A stretch of 64,000 bases of DNA from Magnolia sinica. Lineage: Eukaryota; Streptophyta; Magnoliopsida; Magnoliales; Magnoliaceae. The position numbers and the translations under genes were made by a program. Below the pieces are notes generated by a model that saw only the letters and a program-made list of their open reading frames with translations, had not been told where the DNA came from and did not search any database. Shown here in pieces: positions 30,293-42,958 of this stretch; the stretch's first letter is position 1; each line of letters begins with the position of its first letter. Location of the stretch: NCBI RefSeq assembly GCF_029962835.1, contig NC_080583.1, positions 71,843,158-71,907,157 of the forward strand, given 5' to 3'.

Positions 30293-30550
30293 CCCTACAC
30301 CTATCACTATAGCCACAGCCTTGATCGATGATCGGTGACCGTCGAATTGACTTCTAATAATACCCATTGATCGATGCATCCAAATGACAGGCCAATCATA
30401 TCCATGTGTATATCATCACTAGGGCCATCTATCCCATGACGTAGATTGACTTGTATACCTTTATATGAGTCTCAAAAGTTATAATTGACCTCCAATAGGG
30501 TTATATGACAAAAAACTAGCTCTTATGACCAAAAGAACAACTTTTGACAC

Positions 30551-30558
30551 TATAAATA
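30551..30558 (+). promoter_or_regulatory. TATA box of the host LTR
   Basis: TATAAATA, with the GA tract starting 58 bp later at 30609. Confidence 0.6.
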
Positions 30559-30604
30559 CATCCCATTTGAGCTCCCCTCCCACAAATCCGAGTTTGCTAG
30601 GTTT

Positions 30605-30608
<4 letters not shown>

Positions 30609-30650
<42 letters not shown>
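30609..30650 (+). repeat. (GA)n tract in the LTR leader
   Basis: About 21 tandem GA units, placed as in two other large LTRs of the window. Confidence 0.95.
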
Positions 30651-30652
<2 letters not shown>

Positions 30653-31815
30653 AAAAGTGGGAGAGATTGGCACTCCTTTTCATCAATTCCCTCTAACTAA
30701 AAGCCCTAACCGTTATCAAATCGACTGTCAAATTCCTTCTGTCAAATTCCTTCTGTTGATGATTAGAGGTAAGAAACGAACTTTACTTCCCAATCCAGGT
30801 TTTTAAGGATAAATTGCATGAATCTCACATATTTCTTGGTGCTTGTATAAGAATTGATATTTTCTCTTAAAACCCTAACTCTAGAAGTTTGAGTAGGTTG
30901 GGTGAAAGCCTCTAAGGTGTGGACTATTCTTCTAAGTTTCATTTTATCAACCATTGATAGTGTTAGATAATAATTTTTGGTTGATTATAAGATGTCATAT
31001 GCTATTTGTATTTGAATTATTTTATTATTGTAATCCTAATATTTCTTTTTTATGATAGCCGACATGTTTGGTGAAATGGTTGAACAAGATGAAACTCCTA
31101 CTGTTTAAACTCCTGTATTTAAATTGATAAGTGATGTTGATATACATTGGATGGTATTGATATACATTGAATTGTACTGATTCATACATATATTTGGTTG
31201 ATGCACCATATTATGGTATTAAGTTGTTTCGTGATTATGTTTATGTATTTGATAATCTGATTTATAGTCATGTAAATTGGGTCCTGTAAAATCTTAAGTG
31301 GATGAACCACTTTGGGTTGGCTATCCCGGACTTATACGGTCGACCGAGACTGAATACGAATGATTAATAGTATTTGGAGCTACACGGGATGCTTTACACC
31401 TAATGCTAGTTTTGTTTAGGGTCCCTCGTTGTCGATTGGATTAGTTGCATGCATGGCCCGATCATTCTTATGTTTGATGATTGTATAATATTCAAAGGAA
31501 TCTAAAATACCACTGTTACCATTGAATTAACTATCATGAGTCACACGACTACAAATCGAATTATGGTATGAGATATAATGTCTGAATTGTCAGCTTATGC
31601 AAAGGTGACATTAACTACCATATTGATAAAAAATGAGATGACGAGTCTGTTATATTGGTATAAAATTGAGTGACGAGCCTTATTGGAGTAACCATTGAAC
31701 ATTAGTGAAGGCCATGAGCCTACCATATTGTTAATGGAATCGATATCATGATTTCGCCACATTTGTGTTTGGGTGATGACCCTTACATTATTTGTAGTCA
31801 TCCTTGGGTGATAAA

Positions 31816-33120
31816 TGTTGAGGGTCAAATATTGCATATTATCCCCTATTTATATCTTAGTTTTATAAACATGATACTGCTTAATGTTATATTTTATAAT
31901 GTTTGTGTTGCAAGGTGAATTTGAGAGCTTGGATTGAAAAGAATGTTAAAAGCATGAATTTAATACTTAAGAATCACCAAGCCAAAGATTGAATCTTAGA
32001 AGACTAAGAATGAAGAATTCATATACCAAAGATCCAAGGAAACCAAGTGAGGAATGAAGAGAATTGAAGATTTGAAGTGAATTTGTGTGATCTTCGACTA
32101 GGCTAGGCTCTGCTTCAACTCGTCTAAGCTCCAGGTCGACTAGTCAAGGAAACTTCCACTCGAACTCCAGCAACATTAGATTCTAAATTAGCGCGATCTT
32201 CGACCAGTCAAAGGTGGTCCTCGATTAGTCGAAGGTAACCCTCGACCAGTCGAGGGTTACACAAATTTTGCATGGATTGTGTAAATTTAAGGTGGTTTCC
32301 AGATTTTTCTAACTTGGTGCGAAAGTTGGAGTTGCACACTATAAATAGGAGTCCCTAGGATGTTCCTAGGTATCTTTTATGGTTTGAGGAGTGGGGCAAA
32401 AGGGTGGAGCCACTGTCCAGGAGTTCTTCTTCTTCGTCTTTAACTTGTTTTTATGCTTTTCTTAAGAGACTTTAGTTCAATCATGTCTATGGTTGGCTAA
32501 ACCTCTTAGATAGGACTAAGAGGAGAAGCTTGTAGCATGATAGGATGTTTCTTTTTTATTCATATTTATGTTGAACCTTCTTTGATTCAAAGTTTGATTT
32601 TAAAGGAATACTTTCAGTTCTTAATGGTTTATTGTGACTCAAATTACAATAGATCTGCAATAGCTTTGAGTATCTTCTTTTCTTAATTTTGAGATTGTAG
32701 GATTGGTAAATCCTGTTGTTAGCCATCATCCCATGGGCATGGTTTGGTGATGGAATCTCTTCCAATTATCAAAATTCTCCTCCATTGAGAATTAGGTCAA
32801 GGAAAGTTCAGATTAATCTTAATTATATATCTTCCAATTGGATAGGATAGGACTCCAATTCCAATCGTGTGACTTGAATCAAGTAATAGAGCTCCCTGAT
32901 CTTTACAAGTAGATCCTTGGAAACCCTAGTTACCACCTTTGTGCTTAAGTGTTAATTACTTTAATCACAATTACTCTCTCAATTACTTCAGAATTAGATT
33001 CACATCTTCTTCTAATTCTAGTTACTTTTAGAATACACACATGATTAGTCCCTGTGGATTCGACCTCGGTCTCACCGAGATTATTACTACATTGCGACCC
33101 TACACTTGAGGTTGTGAACA
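31816..33120 (+). repeat. Gypsy 5' LTR
   Basis: 1305 bp, TGTTGAGGG to GTGAACA. It contains the palindrome cluster (32092-32265), TTTCCAGATT (about 32296) and the TATA box at 32340. The right LTR repeats all of these. Confidence 0.88.
32340..32347 (+). promoter_or_regulatory. TATA box of the Gypsy 5' LTR
   Basis: TATAAATA followed by GGAGTCCCTAGG. The copy in the 3' LTR is at 54124-54131, and the Copia counterpart at 3838-3845. Confidence 0.65.
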
Positions 33121-33126
33121 AGTTTT

Positions 33127-33144
33127 TGGCACCGTTGCCAGGGA
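33127..33144 (+). other. Gypsy primer-binding site
   Basis: TGGCACCGTTGCCAGGGA lies six bases after the LTR end. It is close to the TGGCGCCGTTGCCGGGGA site common in plant Athila/Tat-type elements. Confidence 0.7.
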
Positions 33145-33759
33145 CTAATAGTTGCATTTTTCTGAGATTAACTAGTTTTAAAATTACTTTAAGATTAGGG
33201 TTTTTTCTGAATTATTTTACAAATAAACTTAGCTTTCTATTTCTAGTTTTGAAACTTTCCATTTTTGTTTTTAGAAACTAATTTACTTTCTAATTCTAAG
33301 ATAGAAACTTTCCTGATTTGTTTTTAGAAACTAACTTTTTTTATTTTTTTTTAGAAACTTTCTTAATCTGTCTACTTTCCTAATCTGTTTTAGAAAGTTT
33401 CCTTTTTCATTTTTAGAAACTAGGTTGTTTTCTTATTTCTTTTTTATAAACTATTTTTTTTTTCTTCTGTAGGATCCCAATATAAAAACTTCTAATTTGG
33501 TAACTTCTTTCTAATTCTCTCTCTTTCTATTTCCTTATTTCCTTTTAGGCTTAGATTAGATTTTGAAATTAAGGGCTAAGAGTGTTTCATGTACAAGTGG
33601 GTCCGTGACAACACTCGACATCTATTGAGTGAAGGAGGATTGGTTGAGGGGTTATCTATCCATCATAGGATTAACACCACTCAAGATCCACAGAGTTAAC
33701 TGAAGTTATGACTGTCAATCAACCTTCAAATCCACTTCAACATAGGGTTGAGGAAATCT

Positions 33760-36604
33760 AGGATGAGAATGAGGTGCATCAAGCACCCCCGTCTCGTTTT
33801 ATGAGATTATTTACAACTAGCGGGGGTGAGCACGCCCTCATGCATGGTTTTTTTCAGAAAATACGGAACATATGGATATCAAGCCAGGAGTGATCCAATT
33901 CCTTCCAAAGTTCCTTGGACTTGAATATGAAAGTCCATATCTACACTTGAAAGAGTTTGACGAGATTATAACCACTTTATACTTTCCTAACGTAACTAAG
34001 GACACGGTCAGGCTAAAACTCTTTCCTTTCTCTTAAAAGAAAAAGCTAAGACATGGTTGCACTCACTACATCTGCGATCTATTGACACATGGAATGACAT
34101 GATGAAGGAGTTCATAAATTTTTTTCCATACCATAAGACGAACACCATCAAGAAATCGATCATGAACTTTACCCAAAACGAAGACGAAACATTCTTCCAA
34201 TGTTGGAAGCGGTTCAGGGATCTTGTCAGTTCATGCCCACAACACGGTTTTGAAATGTGGCGCATAACAAGTTTCTTTCATGATGGATTGACATCTTCCA
34301 TGCGCCAATTCGTCGAGACGATGTGTAATGGGGAATTCATGAACAAAAATGTTGACGAAGTGTCGATTACTTTGACAAACTCACTGAAATCACACAATCA
34401 TGGGACATTTCCCCAAGACTTAGCACCGTATTTAAGCCTACTCAATCAAAGAAAAAGGGTGGAATATACTTGTTGAAAGAGGATGATGATACAAATGCTA
34501 AAGTGGCTAATCTCACAAGGAGACTCGAGGCCATGGAACTTAAGAAGGATAAGGCTAAGGAAGTTGTTTGCGGTATTTGTGTTAGCAATATACACTCAAC
34601 TGAAAATTGTCCAATGATACCTGCTTTTCAAGAGGTATTGAATGAGTAATCGAATGTCATGAACAACTACCAAAGACCTTTCAATGGACCCATCTCAAAT
34701 ACAGATAATCCTAGTTAGAGAAATCATCCAAACTTTAGTTGGAGGAACGGACAAATTGCTGTTCCTCAAGGAATCCCTAACCAATTCTTAAATCAAGGGA
34801 AACCTCAAGAGGACCCGGTTCTAAAACACATTCAAGACCAAGAGCTACTCAATTATAATAATGCACAAGCATTTTAGGATATCAGATCAGCCTTGGGAAC
34901 ACTTGTATCATCCATGTAAATGATGGAATCACACTTAGTGAGTGGGGAGAAAGGGATGCTTCCAACCTCCCCAATCTTAAACCGCAATACGAGATAAGTG
35001 ATCCATGCTCTTCAAATCATATGAAGTAAGCCAAGTCCATCATCACTCTTAGAAGTGGAAAAATAATTGACAAATCTATTCTGGTAAGGACTGAAGAGTC
35101 CAAGGACCTGGAAGAAGAAACAGAGGATATACCTAACATTACTCGACATGGATTAGAACCGGAACCTTTGAGCAAGCCAATTACTCCATTCCCCGAATGG
35201 TTGATTGCACCAAAATCTCTCTCTAACTCTCAGGACATTCTAGAGGTGCTTAAATAAGTGAAGGTCAACATCCCTCTTTTGGATGATATAAAACAAATTC
35301 CTTCATATGCCAAATTTCTGAAAAACCTATGCACGACCAAAAGGCAGCAAAGCATCAAGCCAAATTTTTGAAAAACCTATGCATGACCAAAAGGCAGCAA
35401 AGCATCAAAAATAAAATTTTTCTGACAGAAAAAGTGAGTGCCATCCTAAAGCAAGATGTGCTATAAAATACAAAGATCGCGATAGCCCAACCCTCCCTTG
35501 TGTAATTGGGAACTAACGGTGTAAGCACACACTACTTGACTTAGGAGCAAGCGTAAATCTGATTCCTTACTCTGTTTATGAACAACTGGGTCTGGGTGAG
35601 TTAAAATCCACCTGGACCACATTACAACTTATCGATTGCTTAGTTTGTGTGCCGAGAGGGATAATTGAGGATGTATTAGTCCAGGTTGACAAATTCTACC
35701 ACCTAGTAGATTTTATCATCCTGAACACTCAATCCATCGTGGACATGAGCACTCAAATTCTTGTCATCTTTAGTCGTCCATTCCTTGCTATATCAAATGC
35801 AATCGTTAATTGTAGGAATAGAGTCATGAATCTATCTTTTGGAAATATGACATTGGAGCTTAACATCTTTTTCAATATGAGCAAACAGGCAGAAGATGAT
35901 GACAATACCCACGACATTAACATGATAGATTCTTTCGTGGAAGATAGAACTTTGATGACCTTATTCTCTGACCCTCTAGAGATGTGCTTGGTACACTCTT
36001 ATGATTTGGATGATGATACAATTAGGGAGAAGGGTGTCATGCTCGATACAGTGCCGGTACTTGAAGTTAACCGGTGGAGGCCACAATTTGAAGAATTATC
36101 CCAAACTGATGTAGTGCCTCTACCGTCTAACCTCAAAGCACCGAAGCTTGACCTAAAACCTTTACCCTCTGATTTCAAATATGTCTATTTAGGTTAAGAT
36201 GAGACATACCCGGTGGTGATTTCTTTCCACCTTGAGCAAGAACAGGAGCGTATGCTCATCTCTACTCTCATTGAGCACAAAGGAGCCATTGGATGGTCGA
36301 TTGTGGACCTCAAGAGAATTAACCCTTTGATTTGTACTCACCGCATTCATCTTGAGGGTAATGTGAAGACTTCTCGGCAACCACAACGTAGATTAAATCC
36401 AAACATAAAGAAAGTGGTTAAGGCCGAGGTTCTTAAGTTATTGGATGTGAGTATCATATACCCTATATTCGATAGCCAATGGGTGAGTCCAACTCAGGTG
36501 GTTCCTAAGAAGTCCAGAATCACCATCGTAGCCAATGCCGATAATGAACTTGTGCCAACTAGAGTCACTACTGGTTGGAGAATGTGCATTGACTACAGAA
36601 AATT
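33760..36604 (+). mobile_element. Gypsy gag, protease and start of reverse transcriptase (fossil)
   Basis: Gag-type sequence is clearest at 34057-34476 (phrases ETFFQCWKRFRDLVSSCP and FHDGLTSSMRQFVE). Protease-like sequence with LDLGASVNLIPYSVYEQLG lies near 35537-35600. Reverse-transcriptase sequence at 36213-36604 contains WVSPTQVVPKKS and WRMCIDYRKF. CACTA-2 interrupts it at 36605. Broken fossil. Confidence 0.8.
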
Positions 36605-36624
36605 CACTACAAGAAAAATGGGTA

Positions 36625-36930
36625 AAGGCTACGGATTTAATCCGTAGCCATAGACCTATGGCTACGGTTTTAGTCCATAGCACGACCGTCGTCATAGGTG
36701 TCGAGCCAATAGGTCCGAAACCTATGGCTATGGATTTAATCCGTAGCTATATCTTAAAATAGCTACGGATATAATCCGTGGCAAATATTTCTATAACCAA
36801 AAAAATCTACAGGTACGGATATTATTGGTAGCTAAAAGTATTATAGGATATGTAGTAATATGCCGAATTTTATAATAGCTACGATTGTCAGATTTCCAGC
36901 TACGGCTAATATCTGTAACTATTTCCTACA
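36625..36930. repeat. Subterminal hairpin repeats of CACTA-2
   Basis: Repeats of CTACGG/CCGTAG include the perfect 19-base self-complementary unit CTACGGATTTAATCCGTAG at 36630-36648. Confidence 0.75.
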
Positions 36931-36944
36931 TTAAAAAAATATTA

Positions 36945-37130
36945 TAATCATTCATTCATTCAATTACCACCTGCATAATCATTCATTCATTCAATTAACA
37001 CCTACATAATCATTCATTCATTCATTCAATTACAATCATTCAATCGATTACGATCATTCATTCATTCAATTACAATCATTCAGTCGATTAAAATCATTCA
37101 TTCAATAATGCATTAATTACAATCCTTCAT
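36945..37130. repeat. ATTCATTCATTCAATTAC tandem repeats
   Basis: Short degenerate tandem units, the inverse of 14880-15010 in CACTA-1. Confidence 0.75.
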
Positions 37131-39104
37131 TCAATCAAAAGAAAGTGAGCATAGAGAGTGTCTTGGTAACCATGGAATCCACACCGATAGTAGACTAAGA
37201 GGTCGAAGTTTGATCAGAAGGCGACTGCTTGTGACATTTTGGGGTTAGCATGACATTGAAGTCCACATCATCAGTCAAGACTTGATGTTGGGCATGTGGT
37301 GTTAACCATGTAATCTTTTGGCCTTCAACCTTAGCTTGCACAATTGAACAATATGAGCATGGTAAATAGTAAAAAAGGATGCGTAGGAAAGGCTAACCCA
37401 TTCCTTCATAAATGCTTGATCGCTTTAACAATAGGTGGCTAAATAGTTAAGCTAATCTTCTCATATCAGGTCATAATCCAACTGATTCAGTACCTAGGGC
37501 CGCATGGTATTCAATTTAATTCGAGTCGAATACAATTCTAACAATACCCGACACTTTGCATATTTGCACACGTTTAATTAAAAAAGAGTCATTCACTACA
37601 TGTATGGCTGTGTGATCGGCATTTCACATATTCGTACACATTTAATTGAAATGGGCCCATTCTTTACACATGTGGCCATGTGCTCAGATTGAATAGTGAC
37701 ACTATCCACCTACCTGCAAGCATACATGCCAACGAGTTATCTCCACAACTGTTGTTTGGTTTCCTTCAATGTAAAAAACTCTATAATACTTTTGTCCGAC
37801 ACTATTACATTCAATACCATCTTCCCTTATGTTGCAACATTAACATCTGCAGAAATAGTAAAATACAATGCATGCTTGTAGAATGATAATATAATTGTCC
37901 AAATTACAAAAAAAAAAAAAAAAGAAAAGGAATTAATACATGGTGAGGACAATTCTACCTAACATGGCTTGTTATATTCAAAAGCAAATAGAAGTACCGA
38001 AAGACGATCGAATGCCCTTTCCTTTTTTATTTTCTTCTTCTTCTTTTTTATTTCTTAATTTTTTTTTAAAAAAAAATCTAACTGCAATAAGGAATTTTTT
38101 AGTATGATCCTCACACATAAACCTTACATAACTATTTATTCAAGGAAAATCCATGGAAAAGGACTTGGGAGCAGATTAGTTACAGAGGCTGAAATGTTTC
38201 ACCTGTTGATAAATGGAATTAGGTATGCTCTGAAAGAAGGAAGAACAAACTTGAAAAACATGAATTTAATGACTTTGTCGTTTCTGGATTTTCAGTTACT
38301 GAACTTCTGTTATAAGTGAATGTGGATGACTGTATTTTACGAAACAACAAGTGCATTAAAAACAACACAAATGTAGAATTATTGAGATAGGGAAATGGTC
38401 ATTTGGTCAAGTTGAAAAAACGGCATTTTTGTCATGTTCTTGCTTAGTAGTGCCCTTTTTTCCCAATTGAATACTAGCAGGGCTCAAATGTACAGTTTAT
38501 AATTGCTAGTGTATCAACTATCATACCTTGCCCAAAATATACAAGTTATAAACTTTCAAAGCAAATCAGGTTTTAGAATGTCTTGTACTAAATCTTTTCA
38601 TTCGAGGAAATGTATGATATTCATGGCTTTCTTGACCTTGCAGTGAATGGGAAATACCATTCATTTGTCAGTGCTTTTCATCTGGAAAGACGGATAGCAT
38701 CTTTATTTCATTTCCATCCCAACCCAATTGAAAAATCATCAAAAGATGAAAAGTCAAATTCTGATAAGGCAATCCTATTGGATAGGTTAATTAGATGCCA
38801 TACAGAGACTACATAGATGTTACACAAATGTTTTAGGAATGCTCATTTTATCTATGAATGCTTAGTTTTTGAATCTTCCTTGAAAATGGTAAAACTTACA
38901 AGCATGGAGGACAAACTGCTACATTGCTGTCTAACTGGAGAGCTTGGACTGAGGTTGATTACTCAGTGTGCAAAGTTGCAGGAAGAAAATTTTTCTAGCC
39001 AAAAATTCATATGCATGTTAGATACTACACTGGTAATTGGATACATGTTGCCAAAAGAAAATCTATTGGTAAAAGAAGCAAAAAATCCAAGTGGCATGGA
39101 CTGT

Positions 39105-39607
39105 AGTAGTTGATAAGCTTCTTGCATATTTCCATACAATTGTCCTAAGCTTGCGTTCTTACTCATACTTTTACATGTTGTAGCCACCATTCGATTGCGA
39201 AGCAACTGCAGAATTAATAGTTTTATGTTGAACTAGAACATTTGATGGCTCAACAAATGAATCTTCGACTCATTGAGTTGCATAGATGGTATTCATGGGA
39301 TTACCTGATGCTTAACGAGTAGCCAGGCTCTTCGTGTGCATTGGAGATTGTGGGATGACACCATTGGCTGGAGGAATTCCAATAAGACCACATAAAATGA
39401 CCTGCCATGAGGAAATGAGGATTTGAATAGAATAATTAGCTAGAGACCAGTCGCCATTTATAAAAAACAATAGAACTAACCAACCATTAAAATTCAATAT
39501 AACCGAACAGTGATTCTCATTATCTTTTAATGCTTAGCTCCTAGAGATATGTCGGCAGGACAACCTTGTCTAGTCATATGGTGTTGCCCTTTAGCTCCCT
39601 ACTGGAA

Positions 39608-39706
<99 letters not shown>

Positions 39707-42020
39707 GGCCATTGATAGAGTGGAATGGTAGAATAGGACTCATGTAACCTGATCTCAATTGGTTGGGATAAGGGTTTTAGATGATGATGATGATGATGAT
39801 GATGATATAGTTAGCATACCATAAACCCCAGGAGTAGTAAATCGTAATGAAATGAAGGTTGCTTTCTTAGATTGACTCTTTTTGCTGAGCAAGTTGAGAT
39901 GCTACGCTGTGATCGAAATAATAAAGCATGGTAATCATCGTTGCTAGAATGAAAGCTCCAACTATGTAGAGTATGGGCACATCTAGCATTTCCTGCAAGT
40001 TCAAGTGCTTATCATCAGCTGCAATACACATAACAGGCAATTTCAAGAATGAAAAACGGTTCCCAAGATATTCCCAATGAAGAAGCATCAGATCAAGCAG
40101 TTCAGTCATAGATGAAATGACCCAATTTTAAACACATGCCTTGATGACTGTCCAGTTCTCTTATGCACCTGGAGACCACGGATTCGGGCTGAAAAGCTAC
40201 CTCGGGATCTTGCTTGGGACACTGGATGAAGGTATATAAGAAACGACAGTCCAGACTAGAACCATCAAGGGCACTCCATAGTCTGCAATGAAGCCTCGCA
40301 GCCAACCTGCAATTTATTTATTTTTTTAAATCCCAAGTTCAAATTTGTAGGTAGAATATAAAAGAGAGTTTTAACCATTTAAGCTTGCCAAACATGCTTT
40401 AATTACGAACATATCTCTTGTATATTATCAAGGGACTCCCTAAACGAATCTAGTAGCTATGTTACCAGCCCCGTATTGCCATGATCGTGCTTTTCGGCTT
40501 CTTAATGCTGTGATTAGAAGTCCAAATGACAGGACCAAAGCAAACATCTCGTTGGCAAACCTCCATGAAGGTATGGATTTTATCGAATTTCGATTTTCTT
40601 GTTGGGGTATGCGAAACTCATCCACAAGTCCCTATATAGCAACCAATCCATGAATTAATGATAAGTTCGAATTGATGAAAAGAGTAACACCTTACATCTC
40701 ATATTAATGTATTGACATAAGATACATCAATAAGATCAGATTTTTCTAACATGTTCTAAAATTTTCTTGATTGAAAATCCCAAATGATGAAGGTGGAAAA
40801 GAACAATAAAAACCTAACAAACCCGTTTGATTTGTTTTAATGTTATTCTATTCAATTTTAACCACAAAAGGATCTCCAACTAAGACAAGTGATTTCCCTT
40901 GTTTTCCATTAAATTTTGAAGATCCTGTTTTAGCTGAATTTGAAAGTTATCCAAATGCCATCAATGGTAGAAAATAGTCATCAATATATTCAAAAGAATT
41001 GGTTTATGGGTCTTCTTGAAATACATCACAATACATGAAGCCCGCCAAAATAGGCATTAAAATCCTTACTTTGATAGCCTGTTGCATGAAGAGCATAGCG
41101 ATAAGTTGACCAAACAGTTCGCTGGCTATGCGGGTAAACCTATTGATAATGGAGCATGCCCCCAAAATAGCAAATAAGAACATCAACAATGCAGTCCACA
41201 CGCATACCCTGCCCATCCAAATGACACAAGTAGCTGGAGTGAAAGGAAACTCATTTTGCATGTATCATGAACATGAAATTCCGTATCCTTATTTTTTCCA
41301 TTGAACATAAGCAAATAGCATACCACCTGGTACATGCTAGAAACAACTTTCATCCTAAATCTGGTCTATCTTTCATGAAGTCAAACATGAAGGTGTACAT
41401 AAGTACTGTGGGCTCTGCTACACTGAGAATCAGCATAGGCTAACAGCCAATGATTGAGTGTATGATCCCGCAAATTGTTGTGGATGCCAATGTTTGAACT
41501 GCAGTTATGATCCCATCTACCATGACCAGGTAACATATATAAACCCGAGTTAGAAATATATGTGTAAGCCCTTCATTTTGTAAAGAAAGATGTTGCGTTG
41601 AGCAGCTAATAACCGAAATGGTATAACATCAAACATTTCGGATAGTAGATTACTCTAATTGCAAGGTTAAGGTCGTGTTTTGACACTCCATTGAAATGTA
41701 ATAATTCAATTCAGTATGGTGGGATGACCCAAGTGTTGCTAGCCTTCCCATTCATCATGAGAGACTAGCAACCCAAACAGAAATTTAGGTAGTTATAAGT
41801 CTGATGTAAAAATGGAATTGGAATTCGGGGCTAGTCGTCTTTTTTAGTTAAAATGGTCATACCTCCATGGGGTTCATTTCCTCTATGTTAGTCGAATATA
41901 GCGATTCAGTCAAACTGGGCAATGGGAATTCGATTGAGATATGGAATGAAATGAAAAACTACTGTAACAATCGGTTTACATGTATTTCTCTCCAGCTGTT
42001 TGCCAAATGCCATACACCCA
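39105..42020 (-). pseudogene. Boron/borate transporter (BOR, SLC4-like) gene fragment in CACTA-2
   Basis: A minus-strand run of exon remnants of a plant BOR transporter, in correct order. Near 42000-41987 is FGKQLERNT. 41515-41335 has ITAVQTLASTTICGIIHSII and AEPTVLMYTFMF. 41237-41070 has [19 protein letters not shown] and [10 protein letters not shown]. 40633-40465 has [10 protein letters not shown] and [18 protein letters not shown]. 40306-40134 has [20 protein letters not shown]. 39992-39873 has [17 protein letters not shown]. 39402-39302 has LIGIPPANGVIPQSPMHTKS. 39208-39105 has KNASLGQLYGNMQEAYQ. Introns and several GT/AG sites survive, so genomic DNA was captured. In-frame stops (for example after IIGC near 41430 and after SKIPR near 40200) and a frameshift after KSLAT make it non-functional. 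The N-terminal exons and the C-terminal half are not seen. Confidence 0.9.
39611..39704. repeat. (AT)n microsatellite
   Basis: Long TA/AT run, lying in a BOR intron remnant; a short (GAT)n run follows at about 39783-39806. Confidence 0.95.
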
Positions 42021-42039
42021 AACATAGAAGAATTGACCT

Positions 42040-42370
42040 GCATGTATGACAACAACATATGCTTAAATCTGAAATATGCAGCTCCAATCCTCTCACATGC
42101 AACATCCACCTGAAAGAATGCACATAACTGTAATGCATGAGCAATCAATATAGGAAAGTACAAGTAAAACCATAAAACCAGAGATACTCACTACACTTTC
42201 AGGATCTCCTTCATAATTAACAATCTCATTCTAAAGCCCTTCTCCCTCCTTTGCTCGGGCTTGGGACCGGCAATGCAAGTTGCATTGGTGGAGTTAAAAA
42301 AGGGCTTAAGCTCCATTTGGTTTGGAAAAAAAAATGTATTCCTAAATACTAATGTGATGACTAAATGGAG
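42040..42370 (-). pseudogene. Exon-like block shared with CACTA-1
   Basis: Reverse-complement match to 13260-13580. On minus it reads VDVACERIGAAYFRFKH after a ttctttcag acceptor. The donor gene was not recognised; it lies directly upstream of the BOR remnant but is not part of BOR as I know it. Confidence 0.5.
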
Positions 42371-42466
42371 CCTAAGACTATAAATAAGTTCAAATATAGA
42401 CTACAAAATTTAGTACATATTTTAAAAAAAAACAAATTAAATAACATCTACAAAAGCCCTGGACAA

Positions 42467-42958
42467 GAGCTATTTCGACCCAATATATTTGGGTGTACTA
42501 CCCCCATCAGGTTCTTAACAACCATGGGTGATGCCGCGGAACCTGTTGCATAGGACTCTTCTTCAGTTAGCCTTGAGACAGTTCAGCCCATCAAATTCAA
42601 AAGGCCTAATAAAATAGCCAGGCACAAAATGCAAATTTTGGATAAGGAAGTAATGGAGGCAGTAAAGGCAAATAGAGAGATCCCTGACATAAAGCCCAGT
42701 TATACTGTCCAACTTAAAGTGGAAGTGCCCGAGAATAAGCGTCGAGTTTCGATTCTGAAAGGCATTGTTATAGCAAGGCACAATTTTGGTCTGAATACAA
42801 CATTTAGATTACGGAGGCTGGTAGAAAGTGTTGAAGTGGAATCTCTTTTCCCTTTATACTCTCCCAACATAAAGGAATTCAAAGTGCTGGACAAGAAGGA
42901 AGTCAGGAAGGCAAAGCTGTATTACCTTAGGGACAGAATGAATGCTCTCAGGAAATAA
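42467..42958 (+). pseudogene. Organellar (mitochondrial-type) ribosomal protein bL19 copy in CACTA-2
   Basis: An almost complete bL19 reading frame of plant mitochondrial type. Upstream sequence reads FLTTMGDAAEPVA, similar to the presequence end of plant L19 proteins, followed by a TAG at 42551-42553. The remaining frame (from 42554, with ATG at 42629) runs unbroken to TAA at 42956. Diagnostic phrases are VPENKRRVSILKGIVIARHN, LNTTFRLRRLV, SLFPLYSPNIKEFKVLDK and AKLYYLRDRMNALRK, covering the whole conserved domain. No intron interrupts about 490 bp, unlike the BOR cargo next door, so this piece may come from a processed copy or a long exon. The ATG at 42629 could still give a 109-residue L19 domain without a targeting presequence. 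Whether it is expressed cannot be told from sequence. Confidence 0.88.

Larger units (their letters stand above)
30300..31815 (+). mobile_element. 5' part of a large LTR that hosts the Gypsy element
   Basis: This block and 54922-55794 are the two halves of one LTR, split by the Gypsy element at 31816-54921. It holds a TATA box (30551), a pure GA tract (30609-30650), AGGTAAGAAAC (30768) and a phrase (attgtcagcttatgcaaagg) related to the duplicated unit of the solo LTR at 5866-8984. The left limit is not resolved; 30300 simply follows the MITE. Confidence 0.55.

Noticed and set aside
38104-39113. Protein-like plus-strand frames in CACTA-2
   Set aside because: Part of the stretch overlaps the minus-strand BOR exon, and the rest matches no family I know; not called as genes.
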